From Jeongeupia sp. USM3 (GTDB taxonomy: Bacteria; Pseudomonadota; Gammaproteobacteria; Burkholderiales; Chitinibacteraceae), in the NCBI RefSeq assembly GCF_001808185.1, contig NZ_CP017668.1, forward strand, positions 3,100,001 to 3,164,000: 64,000 nt of DNA, read 5' to 3'. Under the pieces are notes generated by a model. That model was not told the DNA's origin, did not search any database, and worked only from the letters and a program-made list of their open reading frames with translations. Positions within the stretch are counted from its first letter, which is position 1, and every line of letters starts with the position of its first letter. This document shows positions 52,227 to 60,943 of the stretch, one piece after another. A program made the translations under genes and the position numbers.

Positions 52227-52708
52227 GGCTGGCTTTCCTCTTTGACTTTGGCAACGCGTCCGCCGGTCAGCGCGACGAGGTGATCGGGCGCCAGTGCGAA
52301 CACGCTGTTCGGCGTGCCGGCGGCGGCCCAGAGTTCTTCATGGCCGAGCAGGTCTTCGTCGATCAGCGTGATCGGAGCCTCGGCGTGGGCGATCGGCGCA
52401 ACGCCGCCGATGACGAAGCCGGTCCGCGCGCGGACGAAGTCGGCGTCGGCGCGGCCGATTTTCTCGCCGACGAGTGCGGCAACGGCCTTCTCGTCGACGC
52501 GGTTGGCGCCGCTGGTGACGACCAGCACGTGCCGCTCGCTGGCCTTGGCACGCAGGATCACCGATTTGGCGATCTGCGCCACGCTGCAGCCGATCGCCGC
52601 CGCCGCGTCGGCGCTGGTGCGGGTCGACGCGTCGAACTCGACGATGCGGGTTTCGATGCCGGCGGCGTCGAGCGCCGCGGCGACGCGCTGCTGGCTTTCG
52701 GACGTCAT
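52223..52708 (-). CDS. YbaK/EbsC family Cys-tRNA(Pro) deacylase-like protein
   Basis: 161 residues. INS-type editing domain: VEFDASTRTSADAAAAIGCS, then QIAKSVILRAKASERHVLVV with the conserved Lys, RVDEKAVAALVGEKIGRAD, and FVIGGVAPIAHAEAPITLID EDLL with the G-G-V-x-P motif. This is the ProX/YbaK fold that hydrolyses mis-acylated tRNA. It belongs to the YbaK/EbsC group that includes proteins hydrolysing Cys- or Ala-tRNA(Pro). Located in the isc cluster, a link with Cys metabolism that may be meaningful. Confidence 0.88.
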   Translation of the reverse strand: MTSESQQRVAAALDAAGIETRIVEFDASTRTSADAAAAIGCSVAQIAKSVILRAKASERHVLVVTSGANRVDEKAVAALVGEKIGRADADFVRARTGFVIGGVAPIAHAEAPITLIDEDLLGHEELWAAAGTPNSVFALAPDHLVALTGGRVAKVKEESQP

Positions 52709-52709
52709 T

Positions 52710-53048
52710 TCAATGGTTTTCGCGCGCGTGGTTGATCGTGTATTTCGGCAGCTCGACCACCAGTTCGGCGTCGGCAACGAGCGCCTGGCACGACAGTCGC
52801 GAGCACGGCTCGAGGCCCCAGGCCTTGTCGAGCTGGTCTTCTTCCAGCTCCTCGGCCGGCTCGAGGCTGTTGAAGCCTTCGCGGACCAGCACGTGACAGG
52901 TCGTGCACGCGCACGACATCTCGCACGCATGCTCGATCCAGATGTCGTGGTCGAGCAGCGCCTGGCAGATCGACGTGCCGGGTTCGGCGTCGAACACCGT
53001 GCCTTCGGGGCACAGCGTCGGATGCGGCAGTACAACGATTTGGGTCAT
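52710..53048 (-). CDS. fdx: ISC system 2Fe-2S ferredoxin
   Basis: 112 residues. Cluster ligands at Cys42, Cys48, Cys51 and Cys87 (HACEMSCACTTCHVLVREG; PCSRLSCQALV), the adrenodoxin-type spacing and the same positions as E. coli Fdx. C-terminal VVELPKYTINHARENH is typical. Supplies electrons to IscS/IscU during cluster assembly. Five bases after the hscA stop. Confidence 0.96.
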   Translation of the reverse strand: MTQIVVLPHPTLCPEGTVFDAEPGTSICQALLDHDIWIEHACEMSCACTTCHVLVREGFNSLEPAEELEEDQLDKAWGLEPCSRLSCQALVADAELVVELPKYTINHARENH

Positions 53049-53053
53049 TCCGG

Positions 53054-54919
53054 TCAGTCCCCTTGGAAGTCGCTGACCTTGTGGCCAGCCAGCCCGCGGC
53101 TCACGGCGCGATCCATCCGGCGGGCGGCGAAATCGCCGCTGGCCTGATTGAGCGCCTCGGCGGCGGTGCGGATGAGGTTGGCGTCGCTGCCGGCGTTGGC
53201 GGCCTGTGCAGCGGCGATGGCCGCGTTGACGCGGCCGGTTTCGTCGGCGTCGAGCAGGTCGCCGTCCTGCGCCAGTGCGGCGAGCGTGGCGTTGACGATG
53301 CTCTCGGACTCGACCCGTGCTTCGGCGAGCTTGCGCGCCTCGAGGTCGTCGCCGGCGTGCGCCATCGAGTCGCTGAGCATGCGGCCGATCTCGTCGTCGG
53401 ACAGCCCGTACGACGGCTTGACGACGATGCTGGCCTGCACGCCCGAGCTCTGTTCCTGCGCCGACACGCTGAGCAGCCCGTCGGCGTCGACCTGGAAGGT
53501 CACGCGGATGCGCGCGGCGCCGGCGACCATGGCCGGAATGCCGCGCAGCTCGAAGCGTGCCAGCGAGCGGCAGTCGGTCACGAGTTCGCGCTCGCCCTGC
53601 AGCACGTGGATCGCCATCGCGGTCTGGCCGTCCTTGAAGGTGGTGAACTCCTGCGCGCGCGCGGTCGGGATCGTGCTGTTGCGCGGGATCACCTTCTCGA
53701 CCAGGCCGCCCATGGTTTCAAGGCCGAGCGACAGCGGAATCACGTCGAGCAGCAGCCAGTCGTCGTCGCCCTTGTTGCCGGCGAGCACATTGGCCTGCAT
53801 CGCCGCGCCGAGCGCGACGACCTTGTCCGGGTCGAGGTTGGTCAGCGGCGGCTTGCCGAACAGCTGCGCGACGGCACGGCGCACGTGCGGCATCCGCGTG
53901 GCGCCGCCGACGAGGACGACGCCCTTGATGTCTTCCGGCGAGAGCCGGGCATCGCGCAGCGCACGGCGCACCGGCATGATCGTCTTCTGCACCAGATGCT
54001 CGGTGATCTGCTGGAAGATTTCGGCGGTCAGCTCGACGTCGATGACGCGCTCGTCCGACAGCCTGGCGGTGACCTGCGTGCTGGCGTGCTCGGTCAGCGC
54101 CTCCTTGGCCTGGCGGGCCTTGGTCAGCAGCAGCCGCGCGTCCTTGTCGCCGAGCTGCGACAGGCCGGCGGCTTCGAGGATCCAGCAGTACAGCCGGTGG
54201 TCGAAATCGTCACCGCCGAGCTTGGAGTCGCCGCTGGTCGCGCGGACTTCGAACACGCCGCGCGTCAGCTCGAGGATCGACACGTCGAAGGTGCCGCCAC
54301 CGAGGTCGTAAATGACGTAGGTGCCCTCGGACGCGTTGTCGAGGCCGTAGGCGATCGCCGCGGCGGTCGGTTCGTTCAGCAGGCGCAGCACGTTCAGGCC
54401 GGCGAGACGCGCGGCGTCCTTGGTTGCCTGGCGCTGGGCGTCGTCGAAGTAGGCCGGGACGGTGATCACCGCGCCGACGAGTTCGCCGCCGAGACTCTGT
54501 TCGGCGCGGGCGCGCAGCGCCCTGAGGATGTCGGCCGAGACTTCGACCGGGCTCTTGATGCCGGCGGCGGTCGACAGCTTGAGCATGCCCGGCTCGTCGA
54601 CGAAGCGGTACGGCGTGGCCGCGTCGGCGACGTCCTGCAGGCCGCGGCCCATGAAGCGCTTGACCGAGACGACGGTGTTCGCCGGGTCCTGGTTCTGGCG
54701 CTTCTGCGCGGCATGGCCGACGGTGACGGTCTGGTCTGCGCTGTAATGGACGACCGACGGCAGCAGGGTGCGGCCATCGTCGTCCGGCAGACAGGCGGCA
54801 CTGCCGCTGCGCACGGTGGCGACCAGCGAGTTGGTCGTGCCGAGGTCGATGCCGACCGCCAGACGGTGCTGGTGCGGGGCGGCGGAAAGACCGGGCTCGG
54901 AAATCTGCAGTAGGGCCAT
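53054..54919 (-). CDS. hscA: ISC chaperone HscA (Hsp70 family)
   Basis: 621 residues. Actin-type ATPase: GIDLGTTNSLVATVRSGSAA, VITVPAYFDDAQRQATKDAA, YDLGGGTFDVSILELTRGVF and VLVGGATRMPHVRRAVAQLF; linker LLLDVIPLSLGLETMGGLVE; substrate-binding domain ending in QASGDFAARRMDRAVSRGLA. Works with HscB on the LPPVK motif of IscU to release the cluster. The length and LSLGLETMGG sequence fit HscA rather than DnaK. Confidence 0.96.
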   Translation of the reverse strand: MALLQISEPGLSAAPHQHRLAVGIDLGTTNSLVATVRSGSAACLPDDDGRTLLPSVVHYSADQTVTVGHAAQKRQNQDPANTVVSVKRFMGRGLQDVADAATPYRFVDEPGMLKLSTAAGIKSPVEVSADILRALRARAEQSLGGELVGAVITVPAYFDDAQRQATKDAARLAGLNVLRLLNEPTAAAIAYGLDNASEGTYVIYDLGGGTFDVSILELTRGVFEVRATSGDSKLGGDDFDHRLYCWILEAAGLSQLGDKDARLLLTKARQAKEALTEHASTQVTARLSDERVIDVELTAEIFQQITEHLVQKTIMPVRRALRDARLSPEDIKGVVLVGGATRMPHVRRAVAQLFGKPPLTNLDPDKVVALGAAMQANVLAGNKGDDDWLLLDVIPLSLGLETMGGLVEKVIPRNSTIPTARAQEFTTFKDGQTAMAIHVLQGERELVTDCRSLARFELRGIPAMVAGAARIRVTFQVDADGLLSVSAQEQSSGVQASIVVKPSYGLSDDEIGRMLSDSMAHAGDDLEARKLAEARVESESIVNATLAALAQDGDLLDADETGRVNAAIAAAQAANAGSDANLIRTAAEALNQASGDFAARRMDRAVSRGLAGHKVSDFQGD

Positions 54920-54986
54920 GGATTCGCGGTGTGTATGGATCAGGGCGCCAGGGCGCCGGAGTAAAACAAGCGCCGGTGGCGCGGCA

Positions 54987-55520
54987 TCAGAAAAGCACGG
55001 CTTCGATCGCGTCGCCGATTTCCTCGTGCAGCTTTTCGAGGAAACGCAGCTTGCGCACGGCCATCGCCGCGGCCGGATAGTCGTGGTCGGTGTCGATCAG
55101 CGCGCCAAGCTCGAGGGTCAGTGCGTCGGTCTCGGCGGCGAGGTCGCGGTTCAGCGCCTCGAGCGCGTCGACGCTGCGGCCGGCGCGGGTCTCGGCAATC
55201 GCTTCGCGCCATTCCATCTGCGCCATCAGGAAGTCCATCGGCATTGCCGTATTGGTTTCTTCCTCGGTATCGACGCCGGCCAGCGTCAGCAGATAGCGGC
55301 CGCGTGCCAGTGGCGACTTCAGCGTCTGGTACGCCTCGTTGATCCGGGTGGCGATCTGCAGGCTCAGGCGGCGGGTCGCATCGTCGTGGCTGGCGAAGCG
55401 GTCCGGGTGATAGTCGGCCTGCAGTGCCTTGTAGCGCGCGTCGAGCGCGGCGCGGTCGAGCGCAAAGGTTTGCGGCAGGCCGAACAGCGCAAAGTGGGAT
55501 TGGGCGAAGTCGAAATTCAT
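54987..55520 (-). CDS. hscB: ISC co-chaperone HscB
   Basis: 177 residues. J-domain with His-Pro-Asp at 38-40 (YKALQADYHPDRFASHDDAT), then RLSLQIATRINEAYQTLKSP, and the C-terminal three-helix domain (DFLMAQMEWREAIAETRAGR; LEKLHEEIGDAIEAVLF) that binds IscU. Stimulates HscA ATPase. Sits between hscA and iscA with gaps of 67 and 16 bp. Confidence 0.95.
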   Translation of the reverse strand: MNFDFAQSHFALFGLPQTFALDRAALDARYKALQADYHPDRFASHDDATRRLSLQIATRINEAYQTLKSPLARGRYLLTLAGVDTEEETNTAMPMDFLMAQMEWREAIAETRAGRSVDALEALNRDLAAETDALTLELGALIDTDHDYPAAAMAVRKLRFLEKLHEEIGDAIEAVLF

Positions 55521-55536
55521 CGGCGGGCGATCGGGG

Positions 55537-55860
55537 TCAGACGTGGAAGCTCTCGCCGCAGCCGCACTCGTTCTTCACGTTCGGATTGTTGAACTTGAAG
55601 CCCTCGTTCAGGCCTTCCTTGGCGAAATCGAGCTCGGTGCCGTCGATGTAGGGCAGGCTCTTGGCGTCGGTAAACAGCTTGACGCCGTGGCTTTCGAACA
55701 CGAGGTCGTCCTCGATCGCGACATCGACGAATTCGAGCTTGTATGCCATGCCCGAGCAGCCGGCGGTTTTCACGAACAGCCGGATACCCAGCCCCTTGCC
55801 GCGCTTGGCGAGGAAGTTGCTGATATGCGTTGCGGCGGCGTCGGTGAGCGTCAGGGCCAT
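55537..55860 (-). CDS. iscA: Fe-S assembly A-type carrier IscA
   Basis: 107 residues. A-type scaffold with Cys35, Cys99 and Cys101 (FVKTAGCSGMAYKLEFVDVA; NVKNECGCGESFHV). Binds iron or a cluster and passes it to 4Fe-4S client proteins. Forms dimers. Second scaffold of the cluster after iscU, 51 bp downstream of it. Confidence 0.96.
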   Translation of the reverse strand: MALTLTDAAATHISNFLAKRGKGLGIRLFVKTAGCSGMAYKLEFVDVAIEDDLVFESHGVKLFTDAKSLPYIDGTELDFAKEGLNEGFKFNNPNVKNECGCGESFHV

Positions 55861-55911
55861 GTTTGTTACTCCTGCGGCAGAACGGGCAGCGCCCGTTCCG
55901 CAATCGATACA

Positions 55912-56292
55912 TCAGTCGTGCTTTTTCTTGTAGTCGGCCACGGCGGCCTTGATCGCGTCTTCGGCGAGGATCGAGCAGTGGATCTTCACCGGCGGCAGCG
56001 CCAGCTCTTCGGCGATCTGGGTGTTCTTGATCGACAGCGCCTCGTCGAGCGTCTTGCCCTTGACCCATTCGGTGACCAGCGAGCTCGATGCGATCGCCGA
56101 GCCACAGCCGTAGGTCTTGAACTTCGCATCCTCGATCACGCCGTCGGCGCCGACCTTGATCTGCAGCTTCATCACGTCGCCACAGGCCGGCGCACCGACC
56201 ATGCCGGTACCGACATCGTCGTCGCCCTTGTCGAACGCACCGACGTTGCGCGGGTTTTCGTAGTGGTCGAGGACCTTTTCGCTGTATGCCAT
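55912..56292 (-). CDS. iscU: Fe-S cluster scaffold IscU
   Basis: 126 residues. Ligands Cys37, Asp39, Cys63 and Cys106 (GAPACGDVMKLQIKVGADG; YGCGSAIASSSLVTEW; HCSILAEDAIK), and the HscA-binding LPPVK at 99-103. The scaffold on which IscS sulfur and iron are combined. Every functional residue is intact. 170 bp after the iscS stop; that gap (56,293-56,462) holds no gene. Confidence 0.97.
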   Translation of the reverse strand: MAYSEKVLDHYENPRNVGAFDKGDDDVGTGMVGAPACGDVMKLQIKVGADGVIEDAKFKTYGCGSAIASSSLVTEWVKGKTLDEALSIKNTQIAEELALPPVKIHCSILAEDAIKAAVADYKKKHD

Positions 56293-56462
56293 TTCGATTA
56301 CCTCTTATCTCAAAGCGCCGGCCCGTTTCGCTCGGCACATCAATCGTTCAATCAGTTCAATCGCGCCGCGCCGAAAGGGCAGGCTAGGCGCCGGTTCGCG
56401 ACGTGGGCGTTATGCCCACGAGCGGGGCGGCAACAACGCCGGCCCGCACGCCGCGGATGCGA

Positions 56463-57686
56463 TTAGTGGGCGGCCCACTCGATGGTGTTCAGATCGATGC
56501 CTTCCTTGTACATGTCCCACAGCGGCGACAGTTCGCGCAGCTTGCCGATCTTCTGGTGGATCAGTTTCACCGCGAAGTCGATGTCGTCTTCGGTGGTGAA
56601 GCGGCCGATGGTGAAACGGATCGAGCTGTGCGCCAGTTCGTCCGAGCGGCCCAGTGCGCGCAGCACGTAGGACGGCTCGAGCGACGCCGAGGTACACGCC
56701 GAGCCCGACGACACCGCCAGTTCCTTCAGCGCCATGATCAGCGATTCGCCTTCGACAAAGTTGAAGCTGACGTTGAGGTTGTGCGGCACGCGGCGGTCCA
56801 TGTCGCCGTTCAGGTGCGTTTCCTCGATGTCGGACAGGCCGGCCCACAGGCGGTCACGCAGCATGCGGGTGCGTTCGAGTTCCTGCGCCATGTCCTCGCG
56901 GGCGATGCGGAACGCTTCGCCCATGCCGACGATCTGGTGCGTGGCCAGCGTACCCGAGCGGAAGCCGCGCTCGTGGCCGCCACCGTGCATCTGTGCCTCG
57001 AGGCGCACGCGCGGCTTGCGGCGGATGTACAGCGCGCCGATGCCCTTGGGGCCGTAGCTCTTGTGCGCCGACATGCTCAGCAGGTCGATCTTGAGTTTCT
57101 GCAGGTCGATCTCGACCTTGCCGGTCGCCTGCGCGGCGTCGACGTGGAAGATGATTCCGCGCTCGCGGCAGATTTCACCGATGGTTTCGACGTCCTGGAT
57201 CACGCCGATTTCGTTGTTCACGAACATCACCGACACGAGGATGGTGTCCGGGCGCAGTGCGGCCTTGAAGGCTTCAAGGTCGAGCAGGCCGTCGTCCCTG
57301 ACGTCCAGATACGTGACGTCGAAGCCCTGGCGCTCCAGCTCGCGACACGGGTCGAGCACGGCCTTGTGCTCGGTCTTCACCGTGATGATGTGCTTGCCGC
57401 GGGTCTTGTAGAAGTTCGCCGCGCCCTTGATCGCCAGGTTGTCCGACTCGGTTGCGCCCGAGGTCCAGACGATTTCCTTCGGGTCGGCGTTGATCAGCGC
57501 AGCGACCTGTTCGCGCGCTTCCTCGACTGCCGCTTCCGCGTCCCAACCGTAGGCGTGCGAGCGGCTCGCCGGGTTGCCGAAGATTTCGGTCAGGTACGGA
57601 ATCATTTTCTGCGCCACGCGCGGGTCGACCGGGGTGGTGGCGGAGTAATCGAGGTAGATCGGCTTCTTGTCGGCTTGCATGTCCAT
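56463..57686 (-). CDS. iscS: Cysteine desulfurase IscS
   Basis: 407 residues from ATG 57,686 (AGGAG upstream). Class V aminotransferase fold: PIYLDYSATTPVDPRVAQKM, then TSGATESDNLAIKGAANFYK, HVDAAQATGKVEIDLQKLKI, the PLP lysine in SMSAHKSYGPKGIGALYIRR, and the persulfide Cys in ELAVSSGSACTSASLEPSYV. Gives sulfur for clusters, tRNA thiolation and cofactors. 20 bp after iscR. Confidence 0.97.
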   Translation of the reverse strand: MDMQADKKPIYLDYSATTPVDPRVAQKMIPYLTEIFGNPASRSHAYGWDAEAAVEEAREQVAALINADPKEIVWTSGATESDNLAIKGAANFYKTRGKHIITVKTEHKAVLDPCRELERQGFDVTYLDVRDDGLLDLEAFKAALRPDTILVSVMFVNNEIGVIQDVETIGEICRERGIIFHVDAAQATGKVEIDLQKLKIDLLSMSAHKSYGPKGIGALYIRRKPRVRLEAQMHGGGHERGFRSGTLATHQIVGMGEAFRIAREDMAQELERTRMLRDRLWAGLSDIEETHLNGDMDRRVPHNLNVSFNFVEGESLIMALKELAVSSGSACTSASLEPSYVLRALGRSDELAHSSIRFTIGRFTTEDDIDFAVKLIHQKIGKLRELSPLWDMYKEGIDLNTIEWAAH

Positions 57687-57706
57687 GAGGGCTCCTGTTT
57701 GCCCGG

Positions 57707-58198
57707 TCATTGCGGGGCGGGTAGTTCGCTGTGCTGCCGCGCGCCGCGCGCGTCGACGAGTACATTGGCGGCGTCGCTGCGGCGGCGCAGTTTTTCCTGT
57801 TGTTGCTCGACCAGCTGGGCCAGCGTCACCGACGAGAGGAAGTCGAAGATCGTCGCGTTCAGCCCGCTCCACAGGTCGTGGGTCATGCAGCGGTGCTCTT
57901 CGAGACAGTTTTCCTTGCCGCCGCACTGGGTGGCGTCGATTGGTTCGTCGACGGCGCAGATGATCGCCGCAACGGTGATCTCGCGGGCGGGCAGGGCCAG
58001 ACAGTAGCCGCCGCCGGGGCCGCGCACGCTGTCGACCAGTTCGCGCCGGCGCAGCTTGCCGAACAGCTGTTCGAGGTAGGAAAGCGAGATGTGCTGCCGT
58101 TCGCTGATGCCGGCAAGCGTCACCGGGCCGCCGGCTTCGCGCAGGGCGAGGTCGAGCATGGCGGTAACGGCAAAGCGGCCCTTGGTGGTCAGTCGCAT
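57707..58198 (-). CDS. iscR: Rrf2-family Fe-S regulator IscR
   Basis: 163 residues. Winged helix at the N-terminus (MRLTTKGRFAVTAMLDLALR; HISLSYLEQLFGKLRRRELV) and the 2Fe-2S ligands Cys92, Cys98, Cys104 and His107, at the same positions as in E. coli IscR. With its cluster it represses the isc operon through a type 1 site; such a site is found just upstream at 58,240-58,264. First gene of the isc transcript. Confidence 0.97.
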   Translation of the reverse strand: MRLTTKGRFAVTAMLDLALREAGGPVTLAGISERQHISLSYLEQLFGKLRRRELVDSVRGPGGGYCLALPAREITVAAIICAVDEPIDATQCGGKENCLEEHRCMTHDLWSGLNATIFDFLSSVTLAQLVEQQQEKLRRRSDAANVLVDARGARQHSELPAPQ

Positions 58199-58231
58199 CG
58201 TGCGCTCTTCAGTCCTTCGATGATCGGCTAG

Positions 58232-58264
58232 ATCGTAAAATACCCTAGTGTTTTAGTCAACTAA
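58232..58264 (-). promoter_or_regulatory. iscR promoter with IscR type 1 site
   Basis: On the minus strand the 25 bases 58,264 to 58,240 match the E. coli type 1 IscR consensus at 22 positions (TTAGTTGACT ... GGGTAT). The same stretch holds a -35 TTGACT (58,260-58,255) and, 17 bp on, a -10 TACGAT (58,237-58,232). So holo-IscR would cover the promoter and repress it. Confidence 0.8.
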
Positions 58265-58296
58265 AATCCTGACCGAAACACTCGGTTATTCGCGCA

Positions 58297-59049
58297 TCAT
58301 TCGACGATCTTGTTCAGGTAGTCGGGATCGAAATGATCGCTGCGGGCGCGTTCCTGGCTGCAGTCGACGCCGAGCTGCTCGAGCTTTTTCAGGATCGCCT
58401 CGACCTTGGCGTCGGTATTGACCGAGTGATCCAGGAGACCGTGGATCGCCTTGACCACCGGGTCGTTCATGTCGCCGGAAATCCCGTAGGCCGAGAAGCC
58501 GAGCTGCTGCGCCTTCTGCATCCGCGCGTTCTCGCTGTCGTTCTGGATGATGCGCGCCGGGTTGCCGACCGCGGTCGCGCCGGCCGGCACCGGCTTGACG
58601 ACGACGGCGTTCGAGCCGACCTTGGCGCCGGCCCCGATCGTGATCGGGCCGAGGATCTTGGCACCGGCGCCGACGATGACGCCGGCTTCCAGCGTCGGGT
58701 GGCGCTTGCCCTGGTTCCACGTGGTGCCGCCGAGCGTCACGCCGTGATACAGCGTGCAGTCGTCGCCGATCACCGCGGTTTCGCCGACGACGATGCCCAT
58801 GCCGTGGTCGATGAACACGCGCTGGCCGATGGTCGCACCGGGGTGGATCTCGATGCCGGTCAGAAAGCGCCCGACGTGTGAAACGAAGCGCGCCAGCAGC
58901 TTGAAATCACGGCGCCACAGACCGTTGGCCACAATGTGCAGGGTCAGCGCGTGAAAGCCCGGGTAACAGCAGACCACTTCCCAGACCGAACGGGCGGCGG
59001 GGTCGCGATCGAAGACGACTCGGATGTTTTCACGCAGGCGGGCAAGCAT
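58297..59049 (-). CDS. cysE: Serine O-acetyltransferase
   Basis: 250 residues from ATG 59,049. Helical N-terminal part (RENIRVVFDRDPAARSVWEV), then the left-handed beta-helix with hexapeptide repeats: GIEIHPGATIGQRVFIDHGM, VVGETAVIGDDCTLYHGVTL, GAKVGSNAVVVKPVPAGATA. Transfers acetyl to L-serine as the first step of cysteine synthesis. The form is the short, EpsC-like type with a C-terminal extension (SVNTDAKVEAILKKLEQLGV). Its place next to isc fits the demand for cysteine sulfur. Confidence 0.95.
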   Translation of the reverse strand: MLARLRENIRVVFDRDPAARSVWEVVCCYPGFHALTLHIVANGLWRRDFKLLARFVSHVGRFLTGIEIHPGATIGQRVFIDHGMGIVVGETAVIGDDCTLYHGVTLGGTTWNQGKRHPTLEAGVIVGAGAKILGPITIGAGAKVGSNAVVVKPVPAGATAVGNPARIIQNDSENARMQKAQQLGFSAYGISGDMNDPVVKAIHGLLDHSVNTDAKVEAILKKLEQLGVDCSQERARSDHFDPDYLNKIVE

Positions 59050-59189
59050 GGCGGTGACGGTCGGGCTAGCAAAGCCGAGTATTTTACTCGACTTTGCCCC
59101 CCGATGCAGCCCTGCCGCCGTCATGGGTATCGCGTTACCATTGGGTTTTCCGCCTTGCGGGCGGTGTCAACTTTTCATCCGGTCAGACC

Positions 59190-60872
59190 ATGACGATCCA
59201 GACGATTTCCACCCGTCCGTTCGACGGCCAGAAGCCCGGCACCTCGGGCCTGCGCAAGAAGGTGACGGTGTTCCGGCAGCCGCATTACCTCGAAAACTTC
59301 GTCCAGGCGGTGTTCGATACCGTGCCGCTGGCCGGCGCCACACTGGTGCTCGGCGGCGACGGCCGCTTCCACAACCGCGTGGCGGTGGACACCATCGTGC
59401 GCATGGCTGCGGCCAACGGCGTCGCCCGGGTGCTGGTCGGGCAGGGCGGCTTGCTGTCGACGCCGGCGGTCAGCTGCGTGATCCGCAAGCACGGTGCCGA
59501 CGGCGGCATCATCCTCTCGGCATCGCACAACCCCGGCGGCCCGGATGGCGACTTCGGCATCAAGTACAACATCGGCAACGGTGGCCCGGCGCCCGAGAAA
59601 ATCACCGATGCGATCTACGCGGCGACTCAGACGATTGCTGAGTACCGGATCGCCGAATCGGCCGCGTTCGATCTCGACATGCTCGGCCGCTATGTGATTG
59701 ACGGCGCGGGCGGCGAGATGATCGTCGACGTGATCGACCCGGTCGACGACTACGCCGGGCTGATGCAGCAGCTGTTCGATTTCGACGCAATCCGCGCCTG
59801 GTTTGCCGCCGGCCACACGCTGCGTTTCGACGCGATGAGCGCGGCATCCGGCCCGTATGCGACGCGGATTCTCGAAGGCCTGCTCGGTGCGCCGGCCGGT
59901 TCGGTCGTCAACGGTGTGCCGCTGGAAGACTTCGGCGGTCACCACCCGGACCCGAACCCGGCGCATGCAACCGAGCTGATCGCCGCGATGCGCGGCTCTG
60001 CTTCCCACGGCGCCTCTGGCGATGCGCCTCACAACGCCTCTGGCGACAACGGCCCCGACTTCGGCGCCGCCAGCGACGGCGACGCCGACCGCAATATGGT
60101 TGTCGGCCGCAAGCACAACGTCTCGCCGTCCGACAGCCTCGCGGTGCTCGCCGCCAGCGCAACGCTGATCCCCGGTTACGCCAAGGGTCTGACCGGCGTC
60201 GCCCGCTCGATGCCGACCTCGTGCGCCGTCGACGTCGTCGCCAAGGAACTCGGCATCGATTGTTTCGAAACGCCGACCGGCTGGAAATTCTTCGGCAACC
60301 TGCTCGACGCCGGCAAGGTGACGCTGTGCGGCGAGGAAAGCTACGGCACCGGCTCCGACCACGTGCGCGAGAAGGACGGCGTCTGGGCGGTGCTGTGCTG
60401 GCTCAACCTCGTCGCCAAAACCGGCAAGTCGATCGACGAGCTGCTCGAAGCCCACTGGGCGCGCTTCGGCCGCCACTACTACAGCCGCCATGACTTTGAA
60501 GCGATCGATACCGCCGCCGCCAACGCGCTGGTCGACGGTCTGCGCGCCAAACTGCCGACCTTGGTTGGCAGCGAATTGGCCGGCAAGCGCATCGCCCTCG
60601 CCGACGACTTCGCCTACGACGACCCGATCGACCACAGCCACAGCAGCCGTCAGGGCATCCGCATCGTTTTCGACGACGGCGCCCGCATCGTCTACCGGCT
60701 CTCCGGCACCGGCACCGATGGCGCAACGCTGCGGGTGTATCTGGAACAACCGGAACGCCAGCGCCTCGACCTCGACGCGCAGGAAGCGCTGGCGCCGCTG
60801 ATTGCCGCATCGCGTGAATTGGCGGATATCAAGGGGCTGACCGGGCGCGATGCGCCGACGGTGGTGACTTGA
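59190..60872 (+). CDS. pgm: Phosphoglucomutase (alpha-D-glucose phosphate-specific)
   Basis: 560 residues. Starts MTIQTISTRPFDGQKPGTSG LRKKV, the eukaryote-like PGM type. Phosphoserine loop GIILSASHNPGGPDGDFGIK; metal loop DGDADRNMVVGRK; sugar-binding GEESYGTGSDHVREKDGVWA; phosphate-binding C-terminal RLSGTGTDGATLRVYL. Interconverts glucose 1- and 6-phosphate. Just before the metal loop there is an extra segment of about 20 residues made of two Asn/Gly-Ala-Ser-Gly-Asp repeats (HGASGDAPHNASGDNGPD), which relatives lack. Divergent from cysE. Confidence 0.93.
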   Translation: MTIQTISTRPFDGQKPGTSGLRKKVTVFRQPHYLENFVQAVFDTVPLAGATLVLGGDGRFHNRVAVDTIVRMAAANGVARVLVGQGGLLSTPAVSCVIRKHGADGGIILSASHNPGGPDGDFGIKYNIGNGGPAPEKITDAIYAATQTIAEYRIAESAAFDLDMLGRYVIDGAGGEMIVDVIDPVDDYAGLMQQLFDFDAIRAWFAAGHTLRFDAMSAASGPYATRILEGLLGAPAGSVVNGVPLEDFGGHHPDPNPAHATELIAAMRGSASHGASGDAPHNASGDNGPDFGAASDGDADRNMVVGRKHNVSPSDSLAVLAASATLIPGYAKGLTGVARSMPTSCAVDVVAKELGIDCFETPTGWKFFGNLLDAGKVTLCGEESYGTGSDHVREKDGVWAVLCWLNLVAKTGKSIDELLEAHWARFGRHYYSRHDFEAIDTAAANALVDGLRAKLPTLVGSELAGKRIALADDFAYDDPIDHSHSSRQGIRIVFDDGARIVYRLSGTGTDGATLRVYLEQPERQRLDLDAQEALAPLIAASRELADIKGLTGRDAPTVVT

Positions 60873-60897
60873 TTGGTTTGGTTTTTTCGTAAGCAAT

Positions 60898-60925
60898 AAC
60901 GCCGGCGAATGCCGGCGTTGTTGTT
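60898..60925 (+). terminator. Terminator of the phosphoglucomutase gene
   Basis: Stem AACGCCGGC / GCCGGCGTT with loop GAAT, then GTTGTTT. It separates the two convergent genes. Confidence 0.75.
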
Positions 60926-60943
60926 TGAGTAGGTAAAATTGAT

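Noticed and set aside
53063..54913. 616-codon frame antisense to hscA
   Set aside because: Mirror of the Hsp70 gene, a well-known artefact of antisense frames in hsp70 genes.
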